Below are positions 36,454 through 48,825 of a stretch of DNA of 64,000 nt, one piece after another. Position numbers and translations under genes: made by a program. Within the stretch, counting starts at the first letter, position 1. Every line of letters starts with the position of its first letter. The notes beneath the pieces were generated by a model that had not been told where the DNA came from, searched no databases, and worked only from the letters and a program-made list of their open reading frames with translations. Origin of the DNA: Lycium barbarum (taxonomy: Eukaryota > Streptophyta > Magnoliopsida > Solanales > Solanaceae). The stretch covers positions 55,829,821 through 55,893,820 of the forward strand of contig NC_083346.1 in assembly GCF_019175385.1 (NCBI RefSeq), read 5' to 3'.

Positions 36454-38919
36454 TGTTACACCTCAGAAATTTCCAATCTCATACAGTGAATAGACTAACG
36501 AAGAATAGGAGTATACGATGTTTTAATTAGAAGGGAATGACGTTTGACGACTCTAAGAAAGATTTCAAAGGCAATGGGAATAAGAGGTAGGTTATGAGCC
36601 CAACGACTATTTATAGGTTCTGAAAATGTGAAAAGTTGTAGATTTGCACTTTGGTCTCGTCGATGAAATACGGACCGTAAAGTGGTATACGGCCCGTAAA
36701 CTGCCTTGTCGTCTTTCAATATTGCAAAACTTCAACTTTCTGCCAAAGACTTGAATGGTTAAATACGACTTGAAATACGGACCGTAAACTGAAATACACT
36801 GAGTTCGTAAATCACCATGTCCTCAGCCTACCTTTCTGGTTCTATTATGCTTAAATACGCCCATGAAATACGGCCCGTATTCTAGAATACGGACTGTAAA
36901 CCGAGTTTACGACCACTGTGCACTTTCAACTACTGTTCATTTCGAATCAGATTTCAAGTTTCAAATAAGGAGACCCAAGTTCATATATTCATTTTCATTT
37001 CTCATTCTCCACAACTCAAGACTTCTCTAGAAACTTCCACACATTTCATATACAAGAATTCATGAGAAATTGATGATCAACTTCATCAAATCCATGAAAC
37101 AAAGTGTATGAAACCTAGCTAAAGTTCATCTATCTCAAGAAAACCCAAGAGAAGTGAAGTAGGGTTTTGGTTCTAGCAGAGTATTTCCATTCAAAGCTTG
37201 TTCAACCATCATCTAAGGTAAATTTCATGACTATACCATGTTGTTTAAGGTATTGGGAGACTAAGATGCTTGAATTGTAGAAAGACATAGCAAATGGGTC
37301 ATAAATGAGTGAATAGTGTTATGGTTGAATGTTAGTTGGGTTGAATCATGAATGTTGGTGTGTTGTTAATATGAATACATTATAAATGACGTTTAGACCA
37401 TGAAATAAGTATTATATATGAGAAAATGCGATAATGAGCTATAACCATAAATGTGGAGAAATTGAAGAGAAATGGTGAATTGTGGTCAATGTATATAAAT
37501 GATAATTGTTGATTGCAATATTGTGAGTGTTGTCGTGAACGTTTGGGAGCTAAAATAGAACATGGGAGAAGTAGTATGAACAAAGGAAATGCTGCCCAAT
37601 TTTCTCTAGCGTTAGTAAGTCCGTTCTTATAATTGTTAGCTAATGTCGATGCGAATTCTCTCTTGAAGGTAGAAACGTGATATCGAAGGAGAACAAGCAA
37701 GCGATAGCTTAGTTAAACGTCAAAGGTATGTGAGGCTAGTCCTTTCTTTCTATGGCATGAATCCTATGGTATGGTTTTTCCTCCCTCTCCATTAATCCTT
37801 TATATCCTGGAAAACTAATAGTCCATGTTTATGAATAGCCTTATGAGATGAGAGATATATTATGAGTTCAATAATGATGATGATAAGTTAAGTATAAAGA
37901 TTCTAGCGTTCACGATATGATGTTCCTATAAAGTTGATGATGTTATTCGTTGTGTATACTCACCTTATATACTATTTCCATCAAGGTAAGGCAGAATACT
38001 TATAAATGTCCATAATGGAATCGGGGGTTCACGACCTTATGTCACCTCGATAAAGTATAATTAACTTTGAGTTATTGCGCATGCATTATGATGAGTACAT
38101 GTTGATGACATTACACCGCGCCTATAAGGCCGGGCAGCACCGTTAAGGCGGGCGGCTTATAGATGATTACAACGTGTCTATATGGCCTGGGCAGCACCAC
38201 TAGTGGGCGGCATGAGATGATACCCTGGACGCGAGCTAATGTTACGATATGGACGGGCAGCTTATACATTATTGCACCATACCTGTATGGACGGGCAGCT
38301 TATACATTTATGCATACATGATATGATAATGAGTACGAGTAAGAAAGTATGACTTATTTCCTTTATACTTGACAGTCAGATTCAGATGTTCCATATTGAA
38401 ATTTTCTTTATATCATTGTCTTATTTCATTGTTTATGCCTCTCATACTCAGTACAATTTTCGTACTGACGTCCATTTTCTTTAGACGCTGTGTTCATGCC
38501 CACAGGTAAACAGGGAGGTGAGCTTGATCCAGACTCGTAGAAGCTGTTAGCTGATTGAAAGCACTCCTTTGTTCCGGAGGTGCTTGATTATTATTTTGTG
38601 TACATTTATATATTTTGGGCATGACGGGATATTGTCCTGTCCTTATGTCTAGCACTCCAGTAGAGGCTCGTAGATACGCAGTGTGGGTTAGATGGTCTCA
38701 CAAGATTGCTACTATATATATATATATATATGTATGTATTTTGATAGCCTAAAGGCTTATATATATAAAAGTATTATGTTTTGAAATGAAAGAAGATTTT
38801 CCTATGAATTGAGTATAAAATTTATAAAAGATCATTAAATGAGTGTGATGAGTAATATAACGAGCGGTGCTCGGTGGTTAGCCCGGGTACCCGTCGCGGC
38901 CCCTAGCCGGGTCCTGACA
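36454..38919 (+). repeat. E 5' LTR
   Basis: A 2,466-bp LTR, TGTTACACCTC to GGGTCCTGACA. Landmarks: U3 palindromes (36669-36898), donor-like AAGGTAAAT (37215-37222), GGAAATGCTGCCCAATTTTC near 37586-37604, donor-like AGGTATGTGAGG (37724-37735), GC-rich tandem hairpins near 38110-38300, hairpin block 38448-38508, GACGGGATATTGTCCTGTC near 38622-38640, and a TA run near 38711-38732. Confidence 0.94.
36669..36898 (+). promoter_or_regulatory. Repeated TACGGNCCGTA palindromes in E U3
   Basis: Palindromes TACGG(A/C)CCGTA occur at 36669-36679, 36688-36698, 36776-36786 and 36869-36879, with a near copy at 36888-36898. They cluster in the LTR start (U3), where regulatory sites lie. The D LTR has TACGGTCCGTA and related copies in its U3 (about 35955-35990). 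The binding protein is unknown. Confidence 0.6.
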
Positions 38920-38923
38920 AAAG

Positions 38924-38935
38924 TGGTATCAGAGC
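38924..38935 (+). promoter_or_regulatory. E primer-binding site (initiator tRNA-Met)
   Basis: TGGTATCAGAGC, four bases after the 5' LTR, is a perfect match to the initiator tRNA-Met complement. Confidence 0.95.
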
Positions 38936-38978
38936 AGTTCAGTCCTAGGATGTGTCTACGAGCCATGTCTAGTAGAGT

Positions 38979-39017
38979 CTTGTTTATGGTGTGTTGTGCG
39001 CCACGCCAATAAACAAG
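38979..39017 (+). other. E leader hairpin
   Basis: CTTGTTTAT (38979-38987) pairs perfectly with ATAAACAAG (39009-39017). The loop contains GCGC. Compared with E2, a T-A pair replaces a C-G pair in the stem. Confidence 0.65.
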
Positions 39018-39129
39018 AGGCTACAGGGCATTTAGGGAAAATGACCATTTTTCATCTTAAGAGATCGTGCGATAGAGCTGTATTATAAGATTATCCCCTC
39101 CATAATTGTGCGTTATAATTTTAGCAAAG

Positions 39130-40014
39130 CTGATGAATGGAAAGGCTACGGCAGCCCAGAAGGGCAAGATGGTGGTTGAAGAAGGGCTTGATCCAGAGTC
39201 GTCTATAGATTTAGAGGAGGGCGAACCCCAGAATAAGGCCCCACCTCCGTTTTCCCATACTTCGCCCACTTTTGAAGATCAGAGGGGAGCTTCAACTTTA
39301 GCTCCAGCACCCCCCGTTCCTCCTCCAGACGCCTCGGGCCAAGGGATGAGAGGCTATTCTTCTACTGACTCAATTGGTAGCCAATCAAGCTCAGCGGCAG
39401 GATATGGCCCACGATAACAGGGGTTGGAGAAGGAGAGTTAGTTCTTCAGGGTTTGATCGTGAGTGTAGGGGTGCTCCGAGGTAACAATTCTCTAGGCACT
39501 CAGTTCGTGTAACAAGTGGTGCTCCTCCGCAGTTTCCTAGACCCAGATTTGATGGATCTACTTATTCTAGGTCACCCAGAGTCTCAGAGTTTCTAGTTCT
39601 CGGAGTCGGAGTGGTTCTAGTCAGACGAGATCCCCAGTACCACGATGTACTCAGTGTCGCAAGTTACATTGGGGATCGTGCCACTTTGGCTCGGATGTTT
39701 GTTATACCTGTGCTCAGCCAGGCCATATCATGCGCGACTGCCCATGGAGGCGTGGTAGAGATAAGGTTCGACCTATGTGGTTAGTAGCTGGCTCTTCGTC
39801 ATCGGTACACCCTCCAAGGCCAAGGCCACAGATGTTAGTAGGTGGTGATAGAGACCAAAGAGGAACGCCCAGTCCAAGTGGATCCCAGCATCATATCCAT
39901 GCGTTAGTTGAGCGACAGGATCTTGAGTCTTCCCCTGATATTGTCCCAGGTATATTGTCAGTATCCTTTTACGATATGTGTACATCGATTGATTCGGATC
40001 CTATGCTGTCATGA
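39130..40014 (+). pseudogene. E gag lacking the capsid core
   Basis: The N-terminal part starts near 39130 (MNGKATAAQKGK), resembling the B gag start, and ends in stop at about 39417. The capsid homology expected next is missing; the sequence jumps to the basic region before the zinc knuckle with several stops (about 39420-39600). The frame resumes to 40014 with a complete zinc knuckle CYTCAQPGHIMRDC, a Ser/Pro-rich linker and the protease start (TSIDSDPMLS), where it stops. About 500-600 bp of capsid coding are gone compared with B, so no functional gag could be made. Confidence 0.88.
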
Positions 40015-42574
40015 ATCACCCCCGTTGTGATGATTGTGTTGAGGTGAAAAATATGAGCCAATCCGACAATTTAAGATGACTATATTTGTTAGTAACCTAG
40101 TGATAGCCAGAATCGTGATTTACGAGTAAGTTGATTGACAGTGAGTAAATATAAATAATATGTGTATGTATATAGATATTGGAATTCTAGACCGAGTGTG
40201 CAGGCACAACTTATGGGACAAACTCTACTATTTATATTCTTTAATGGTAAATGTAATAGAACTGATTAGAAGGAGTAACGGGTTGAATATGCTTACTTCA
40301 CGAGGTTTACCCTATTTTATAGGCAGGCTTGCGAATGAGATCAAGAAGTGTAACTCTGTAGATTTGATTATGGTCACGGTATAATAAGAACGCAACAAGA
40401 ACTGTAATGCAAAGTATAGCGAGGAAACGACTAAGGATGTGACATGTTCCATATGAATAAAGAGTGAATGCAAGTGTGAAATCAACAAGCGAGCCATGGG
40501 GAAGTAGATGGGAAAGCTTATAAGACTTTGTTAGGGGAAAGTCCAGCATAAGGATTCCTCAATGATAGAAATGCTAGCCAGTAAAAAGGGAGAAGTCAAC
40601 TTAAAAAAAAAAAAAAAAAAAAAGAAATAAGAGGAAGGTGATATGGCAGAGTAGCAGTAGTTTGTGATTGGCATAATCAAGAGCATGAGTGATATCTTTA
40701 GCTGGATGTAAAAGACCAAGACTACCGAAAGATGAATAACGAAATAGGACGATTATTAGGAAGAGGATCAACACAATAAGGGTGAGAGGGGATGATCAAA
40801 ATGAACAAAATAAGTTTTGGTGGCAAAGAATGGATTTTACAAAGGTAGTATATTCTAAAGGACAAAGTGGTACTAAGTTGAGAATATGGTTCCTCATACG
40901 AAGAGTAAAGGATTGATCATAAACGGGAGAAAATAAGATAAATTGAGGAGGAAGGAATGTAAAGGAATAAGGATAGGAATAGGAAGACAAGGAAATGCAC
41001 TGCAAAGTACGCGCACTTAAGAAGTAGCCGTGTTACGATTAAAGGAAAATGTATCTCCTATGAATATCCTATACCAAGTTAGATAAAGTAAAGTATACGA
41101 AGTGATGAGCTGAAAGGAAAGAGACGATCATAAGTTATAAGTTTACCGTACGACGATAAAGCGATAGAGTAAAGCTATCATCAATGACAAATATAATGCT
41201 ATTATGATTGGTTTTGAAATCAGTGTTGAGTGCAAACAAGAGTAAAAGAATATGAGGCATGAGGGGTATTAGTGGCATATGAGACTTAGGCCCTGGAAAA
41301 TAAAGATAACGTTACAAGTGAACCTTGAGCGCCGAAAAAGAGGGCAAGTGAAATTATATGGATGGAATGGATAACTAGACCTACTACTGTTGTGAGCATC
41401 CCTATGGGACAGAAGTTGTTAATTGGAGCGGATTTAGACATTGACTCATAACTACTAGATGAGCTAAGTAACATACATTCTTGTTCGGATTGTTATATCA
41501 GTTGTATTATTTGGTTACAAGGCTGCAAGGTGAGTATGCTAAGACTTCACATATGAATTATTGTAGCTATAGACTATGAGAAACGTCATGAATAAGATGC
41601 AGTATAGTGAGGGGTATATGAATTCAAGATTTGAAGGTGAGGCCACGGATTTGAGAATGGTACAAGTAAAACCCTTAAAGGAGGGAAAGCGAATAAAGAG
41701 GATACAAGTGTGGAGATTGAAACGATGGACCCTAAGATGTGAAAGATATAGACTTTAAAGCAAAGAGGGAGAGTTATGCAAAAATGAGTCTAATGACTAT
41801 TGAATAAACGAACACGAATTGAACAGGCATTTGAAGCTGTAATGGAGACCACTCCCGAAGACCTTGAACAAACGTGACATTGAGAACAAATAACTCAAGG
41901 GGTATTGTAAAGGATGGCGATGTTGTACTAGAATAGAGGCAAAGGCATTAGCGGTAAAGTCGTTGTGAATGATATTGCTATTTATAAGCGACAATTAAGA
42001 AAGAGACCTAAGGTTTTCTATAGCAGGACACGAGATATGATAATCAAGGAAAACAAAATAAAGAAAGGAAGAGAGCACGACGAGATAAGTTACTACAGAT
42101 GGTCAAAAGACTTTGGCATGAATGATACCGAGCCTAGTCATAGTCGGGTGTGCGAAACACCGAACCTTCATGGCCGGGCATGCTATGTAAATGATATGTA
42201 TATGAATATGACTATGGATACGATATGTAAATGAGTACGATTATGAATACGGATGCAGATGTGGATACATGCATATGTATAGATATGTATGTACACGAAT
42301 CACGTAACAACGATTATGTAACTCGCAAGTAAATATACGTCGCCAATGAAACCAAGTGGATACTTAAAAAGAGGAGTAAGACGTAAACAAGGATAGTGTG
42401 GTCATGATACCCCGGGTCAGTTGAAGGAAAATATATGGTAAATTGAGTTGGGATTATTTTTAGGGATAAATAGGACAATTACTTGGAATATGACATAAGT
42501 ACGTGCTATAAGCTTGCTACAGCAGCCCTGGGGTGTGACAACTTACGAATGCAATAAAGATCACTAAATAGAGG
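40015..42574 (+). other. E interior: non-coding block shared with D
   Basis: About 2.5 kb between the protease stub and the pol tail, where protease, RT and integrase core should lie; I find none of their motifs. It matches much of the D interior (45650 to about 47900 on the opposite strand) in the same orientation relative to each element. An 80-codon antisense frame (40549-40307) aligns with one in D (47466-47708). It also contains a 20-base A run near 40603-40623. Confidence 0.75.
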
Positions 42575-42941
42575 GGGAGCTTAGTCCCCGATACATTAGG
42601 CCTTATGAGATGGTATGCAAAATAGGCAAGGTGGCTTATGAATTGGATCTACCATCCATGTCTCAATGCTCCGCAAGTGTGTTGGAGATCCCACAAAAAA
42701 TTATTCCAATAAGTGATGTGCAAGTAACAGAAAAGCTAACCTATGAAGAAGTGCCTATTGCTATTCTAGACAGGCAAGTGCGAAGACTTCGAAATAAAGA
42801 AGTAGCTTCAGTCAAAAGTCTTGTGGCGAAACAACAATAGGGAAGAAATGAATTGGGAGGCAGAAGAGAAGATGAAATCCACGTACCCGCATTTATTTCA
42901 ACCCCCAGGAGAGATCCAAAATGAAGCGCCAACGATATAAG
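42575..42941 (+). pseudogene. E pol remnant: integrase C-terminal and chromodomain-like tail
   Basis: Recognisable by PRYIRPYEMVCKIGKVAYELDLPS, VQVTEKLTYEEVPIAILDRQ and VRRLRNKEVASVK, the same tail as in E1 and E2. About 15 residues of the HPVFHVSML region are deleted. A frameshift near 42823 moves the WR..NREEMNWE segment into another frame. All catalytic parts of integrase are absent. The chromodomain of such elements is thought to guide insertion to heterochromatin. Confidence 0.9.
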
Positions 42942-43128
42942 GTATGTACGCTTACTTTTTATGTTTTTGGTCGTGTGTGGCCATAGATATGTTGCCATTA
43001 TGTTGTGGCCCTATGAGGCAGTGATATTATGGGTTATTGTGACAGGTTGGTAGTGCCATATTATAGGGGAAACTCTGGCGAAATTTTTGTAGGAATCCGA
43101 GTGTTTAACATTCGAGGATGAATGTTCT

Positions 43129-43143
43129 AAAAGGGAGGAAGAA
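43129..43143 (+). promoter_or_regulatory. E polypurine tract
   Basis: AAAAGGGAGGAAGAA directly precedes the 3' LTR and follows CATTCGAGGATGAATG. Confidence 0.9.
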
Positions 43144-45618
43144 TGTTACACCTCGGAAATTTCCAATCTCGTACAGTGAATAGACTAACGAAGAATACGA
43201 GTATACGATGTTTTAATCAGAAGGGAATGACGTTTGACGACTCTAAGTAATATTTTAAAGGCAATGGGAATAAGAGGTAGGTTATGAGCCTAACGACTAT
43301 TTATAGGTTCTGAAAATGTGAAAAGTTAAAGATTTGCACTTTGGTCTCGTCGATGAAATACGGACCGTAAAGTGGTATACGGCCCCGTAAACTGCCTCGT
43401 CGTCTTTCAACATTCCAAAACTTCAACTTTCTGCCAAAGACTTGAATGGTTAAATACGACTTGAAATACGACCGTAAACTGAAATACGGCCCGTAAACTG
43501 AGTTCGTAAATCACCATGTCCTCAGCCTACCTTTCTGGTTCTATTATGCTTAAATACGCCCATGAAATACGGCCCGTATTCTAGAATACGACCACTGTGG
43601 ACTTTCAACTACTGTTCATTTCGAATCAGATTTCAAGTTTCAAATAAGGAGACCCAAGTTCATTTATTTCATTTTCATTTCTCATTCTCCACAACTCAAA
43701 AATTCTCTAGAAACTTCCACACATTTCATATACAAGAATTCATGAGAAATTGATGATCAACTTCATCAAATCCATGAAACAAAGTGTATGAAACCTAGCT
43801 AAAGTTCATCTATCTCAAGAAAACCCAAGAGAAGTGAAGTAGGGTTTTGATGCTAGCAGAGTATTTCCATTCAAAGCTTGTTCAACCGTCATCTAAGGTA
43901 AGTTTCATGACTATAACATGTTGTTTAAGGTATTGGGAGACTAAGATACTTGAATTTTAGAAAGACATAGCAAATGGGTCATAAATGAGTGAATAGTGTT
44001 ATGGTTGAATGGTAGTTGGGTTGAATCATGAATGTTGGCGTGTTGTGAATATGAATACGTTATAAATGACATTTATACCATGAAATAAGTATTATATATG
44101 AGAAAACGCGATAATGAGCTATAACGATAAATGTGGAGAAATTGAAGAGAAATGGTGAATTGTGGTCAATGTATATAAATGATGATTGTTGATTGCAATA
44201 TTGCGAGTGTTGTCGTGAACGTTTGGGAGCTGAAATAGAACATGGGAGAAGTAGTATAAGCAAAGGAAATGCTGCCCAATTTTCTCTAGCGTTAATAAGT
44301 CCGTTCTTATGATTGTTAGCTAATGTCGATGCGAATTCTCTCTTGATTGTAGAAACGTGATATCGAAGGAGAACAAGCAAGCGATAGCTTAGTTAAATGT
44401 CAAATGTATGTGAGGCTAGTCCTTTCTTTCTATGGCATGAATCCTATGGTATGATGTTTCCTCCCTCTCCATTAATCCTTTATATCCCGAAAAACTAATA
44501 GTCCATGTTTATGGCTTTATGAGATGAGAGATATATTATGAGTTCAATAATGATGATGATAAGTTAAGTATAAAGATTCTAGCATTCACGATATGATGTT
44601 CCTATAAAGTTGATGATGTTATTCATTGTGTATACTCACCTTATATACTATTTCCTTCAAGGTGAGGCAGAATACTTATAAATGTCCATAATGGAATCGG
44701 GGGTTCACAACCTTATGTCACCTCGATAAAGTATAATTAACTTTGAGATATTATGCATGCATTATGATGAGTACATGTTGATGACATTACACCGCGCCTA
44801 TAAGGCCGGGCAGCACCGTTAAGGCGGGCGGCTTATAGATGATTACACCGTGTCCATATGGCACGGGCAGCACCACTAGTGGGCGGCATGAGATGATACC
44901 CCGGACGCGGGGGGCCTGGACGCAGGCTAATGTTATGATTATCACACCGATCCGATATGGACGGGCAACTTATATATTATTACACCGTACCTGTATGGAC
45001 GGGCAGCTTATACATTTATGCATACATGATATGATGATGAGTACGAGTAAGACAGTATGACTTATTTCCTTTATACTTGACAGTCAGATTCATATGTTCC
45101 ATATTGATATTTTCTTTATATCATTGTCTTATTTCATTGTTTATGCCTCTCATACTCAGTACAATGTTCTTATTGACGTCCATTTTCTTTGGACGCTATG
45201 TTCATGCCCACAGGTAAACAGGGAGGTGAGCTTGATCCAGACTCGTAGAAGCTGTTAGCTGATTGAAAGCACTCCTTTGTTCCGGAGGTGCTTGATTATT
45301 ATTTTGTGTACATTTATAAATATTTTGGGCATGACGGGATCTTGTCCCGTCCTTATTTCTAGCACTCTAGTAGAGGCTCGTAGATACGCAGTGTGGGTTA
45401 GATGGTCTCACGAGATTGCTACTATATATATATATATATTGATAGCCTAAAGGCTTATGTATATAAAAGTATTATGTTTTGAAATGAAAGATGATTTTCC
45501 TATGATTTGAGTATAAAATTGATAAAAGATCATTAAATGAGTGTGATGAGTAATATAACGAGCGGTGCTCAGTGGTTAGCCCCGGGTACCCGTCGCGGCC
45601 CGTAGCCGGGTCATGACA
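43144..45618 (+). repeat. E 3' LTR
   Basis: A 2,475-bp partner of 36454-38919 with scattered substitutions and small indels: it lacks about 12 bp near 44515 and has a shorter TA run near 45423-45441. Hairpin block at 45156-45215. The middle stem is perfect here (CGTCC/GGACG) where the 5' copy has one mismatch. Confidence 0.94.
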
Positions 45619-45623
45619 GAATG

Positions 45624-48600
45624 TTAAACTATCCGGGATTTTATGAAAATTTTGCCATATTTTCCTTCAACTGACCCAGAGTATCATGACCACACTATTC
45701 TTGCTTACCTCTTACTCCTCTTTTTAAGTACCCACTTGGTTACATTGGTGACGTATAAATACTTGCAAGTTACATAATCGCTCTTGCGTGATTCGTGTAC
45801 ATACACACCTATACATATACATGTATCCATATCCATATCCGTATTCATAATCCTACTCATTTACATATTGTATCCATAGTCATATTCATATACATATCAT
45901 TTACATAGCATACTTGACCACGAAGGTTTGGTGTTTCGCGTACCCGACCATGGCTAGGCTCGGTGATTATATATACCTAAACTCTTTTGTCTATCTGTAG
46001 TAACTTATCTGCTCATGCTCTCTTCCTTCCTTTATTTTCCCTTGATTATCATATCTTAGGTTCTACTATAGAAAACCTTAGGTCCCTTGCTTAATTGTCG
46101 CTTATAAATCGCAATATCATTAATTACGACTTTACCGTTAGTGCCTTTGCCTCTCTTCTAGTATAACATCGCCATCCTTTACAATACCCCTTGAGTTATT
46201 TTCTCTCAATGTCACGTGGTTCAAGGTCTTCATGAATGATTTCTCGTACAATCTCAGATGCTTGCTCGATTCGTGTTCGTTTATTTACTAGTTACTAGAC
46301 TCATTTCTGCGTAACTCTCACTCTTTGTTTTAGAGTCCATATCTGTCACATCTTAGGGTCCATTGTTCCAATCTCTACACTTGTATTCCGTTTACTCGCT
46401 TCCCCCCTTTAAGGGTTTTACTTGTACCATTCTCAAATCCGCTGCCTCACTTTCAAATCTTGAATTCATATATCCCCCCTTTAAGGGTTTTACTTGTACC
46501 ATCTTGCAGTTTTGTAATCAAGTAATACAACCGACATAGCAATCCAAACAAGGATGTATTTTACTTAGCTCACCTGGTAATTGTGAGGCAATGTCTGAAT
46601 TCGCTCCAGTTAACAACTTTTTGCCCCATAGAGATGCTCACAATAGTAGTATGTCTAGTTATCCATACCATCCATGCAATGTCACTTGCTCTCTTCTTCG
46701 GTGCTCAAAGTTCACTTGTAATGTCATCTTCGTTTTCCAGGGCCTAAGTCTCATGCACAACTAATACCCCTTATGCCTCATACTTTTTTGCTCTTGTGTT
46801 GCACTCAACATTGACTTCAAAACCAATCATAACTATTGTATTTGTTATAGATGATAGCTTTGCTCTATCGCTTTATCGTCGTATGGTAAACTCATAACTC
46901 ATGGCCACATTTTTCTTTTCAACTCATTACTTCATATACTTTACTCATTCTAACTTGGTATAAGATATTCGTAGGAGATGAATCTTCCTTTAATCATAAC
47001 ACGATTACTTCTTAAGCATGCGTACTTTGTATATTTCCTTTTCTCTTTATATCCGTACTTATTCCTTTACATTCTTTCCTCCTCAATTTATCTTATTACC
47101 TCCCTTTCTATAATCAATTCTTTATTCCTCGCATAAGGAATCCTATTCTTAACTCATAACCGCTTTTTCCTTTAGAATATATTAGCTCTTTACAATCCGT
47201 TCTTCGCTTCCAAAACTTATTCTCTTCATTCTGATCATCCCCTCTCATCCTTATTGTGTTAATCCTTTTTCTAACATTCGTCCTATTTCATTATTCATCT
47301 TTCCGTAGTCTTGGTCCTTTACATCCAGCTAAAGATATCACTCATACTCTTGATTATACCAATCACAAACTACTACTACTCTGCCATATCACTTTTCTCT
47401 GATTTCTTTCTCAAGTTTACTTCCCCCTTTTTGCTTGTTATCATTTCTGTCATTGAGGAACCCTAATGTTGGACTTTCCCCTAACAAGGTCTTATAAACT
47501 TTCTTATCTACTGCCCCATGGCTCTCTTGTTGGTTTCACACCTGCACTCACTCTTTACTCATATAGAACATGTCACATCTTTAGTCGTTTCCTCGCTATA
47601 CTTTGTATTACAATTCTTGTTATGTTCTCATTATACCCTGATCATAATCAACTCTATAGAGTGACACTTCTTGATCTCATTCGCAATCCCGCTTATGAAA
47701 TAGAATAAACCTCATGAAGTAAGCATACTTAACCTGTTACTCTTTCTGATCAGCCCTATTACACGTACCACATAAGTTATCTTATCAAGGTATCTTCATT
47801 CGTCATACCCTTTTGTACTTCACCGCCCTGTCTCAATCATGTTGTTACTCTATTTTGCCAATAAACTTGTCGTATTTTACTTGTACTTATCCATCCAATC
47901 AATACTTCAGTATCACACTCGATTGGAGTTACCCTTTCTCTTCTTTGTCATATTTTAGTACTACCAAGCATTTCTCCTTCTCGTATCAATGTCGATCTTA
48001 TAACTACTGTTACTATCAATTCAATAGTGTTTAACTTATCTCTTGTGGTCGTTAACGATACTCCTAACTTAATCTCTTCTGCCATTACTTTTTGCACAAC
48101 ATCTTTTCTCCTTAGGACATATTACAAGCTTACATCTTATCTCCTTTAGATTCTAGGAAAATTTTGGCAGAGTTTCCTCTAAATTTCTTACTATCTCAAA
48201 ACCTGCACGCAGCAAATACCAACAATGCCTCATAGGGCCAATATACATGTACGACATATCTCAGCCACACAGGGCTCCCAACTTCAAGTAAAAGCACAAA
48301 GATGTCGAAACTTACCTCATATATCACGCTTCGAGATGTACCAGATCCTTTAGCGATCTGCCCTGTTATCTTTTCCTATTCACTTTCTCTTTCATCCTTC
48401 AGCTTTACATTTCAATCATATCTCAATATTCGTACTTTATTCGACACACATCTTTCGTACCGTCGCTTACACTTTTTCTGATTCATTCAATTTGCTGAGT
48501 TCTCAACTTATAGCTGAACTTATCATCAAAAGACACATTGAATAAATTCCTCTATCATATGAACACTGACTTACCTCTGTAACTTCAACATCATCAATCA

Positions 48601-48731
48601 CTTTCTTCGGTCAATACCGTTCTTCTATTGTAATCAGGGTTAGTATAAGGAATCTCATTTCCTATGGCTTAGCTCTATCGCACGATCTTAGAGATGAAAG
48701 AAGAGTAACCATCCTAAATGCCCTGTAGCCT
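45624..48731 (-). other. D interior, non-coding
   Basis: No gag or pol motif on either strand. On the minus strand it contains a segment near 48245-48150 (GGCCCTATGAGGCA, then GAAACTCTGCCAAAATTTTCC) resembling the E region just before its 3' LTR (43005-43090). It then continues with the block shared with E, down to 45624. Confidence 0.75.
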
Positions 48732-48770
48732 CCTGTTTATAGATATGGCACGAAACACACCATAAACAAG
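48732..48770 (-). other. D leader hairpin
   Basis: On the minus strand CTTGTTTAT pairs with ATAAACAGG with one G-U. Its loop is not clearly self-complementary. D has lost all coding sequence but retains this structure. Confidence 0.6.
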
Positions 48771-48813
48771 ACTCTACTAGACACGGCTCGTAAATACTTC
48801 CTAGGACTGAATT

Positions 48814-48825
48814 GCTTTGATACCA
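48814..48825 (-). promoter_or_regulatory. D primer-binding site
   Basis: On the minus strand TGGTATCAAAGC, one mismatch from the initiator tRNA-Met complement, four bases from the LTR. Confidence 0.88.

Larger units (their letters stand above)
36454..45618 (+). mobile_element. E: non-autonomous Ty3/gypsy element nested in D
   Basis: Flanked by GAATG at 36449-36453 and 45619-45623. LTRs are 36454-38919 and 43144-45618. The 4.2-kb interior has a primer site, a gag lacking its capsid core, about 2.5 kb of non-coding DNA where most of pol should be, and only the C-terminal tail of integrase. The LTRs of D and E share segments such as GTGAATAGACTAACGAAG, so E is a relative of its host D. Confidence 0.93.
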
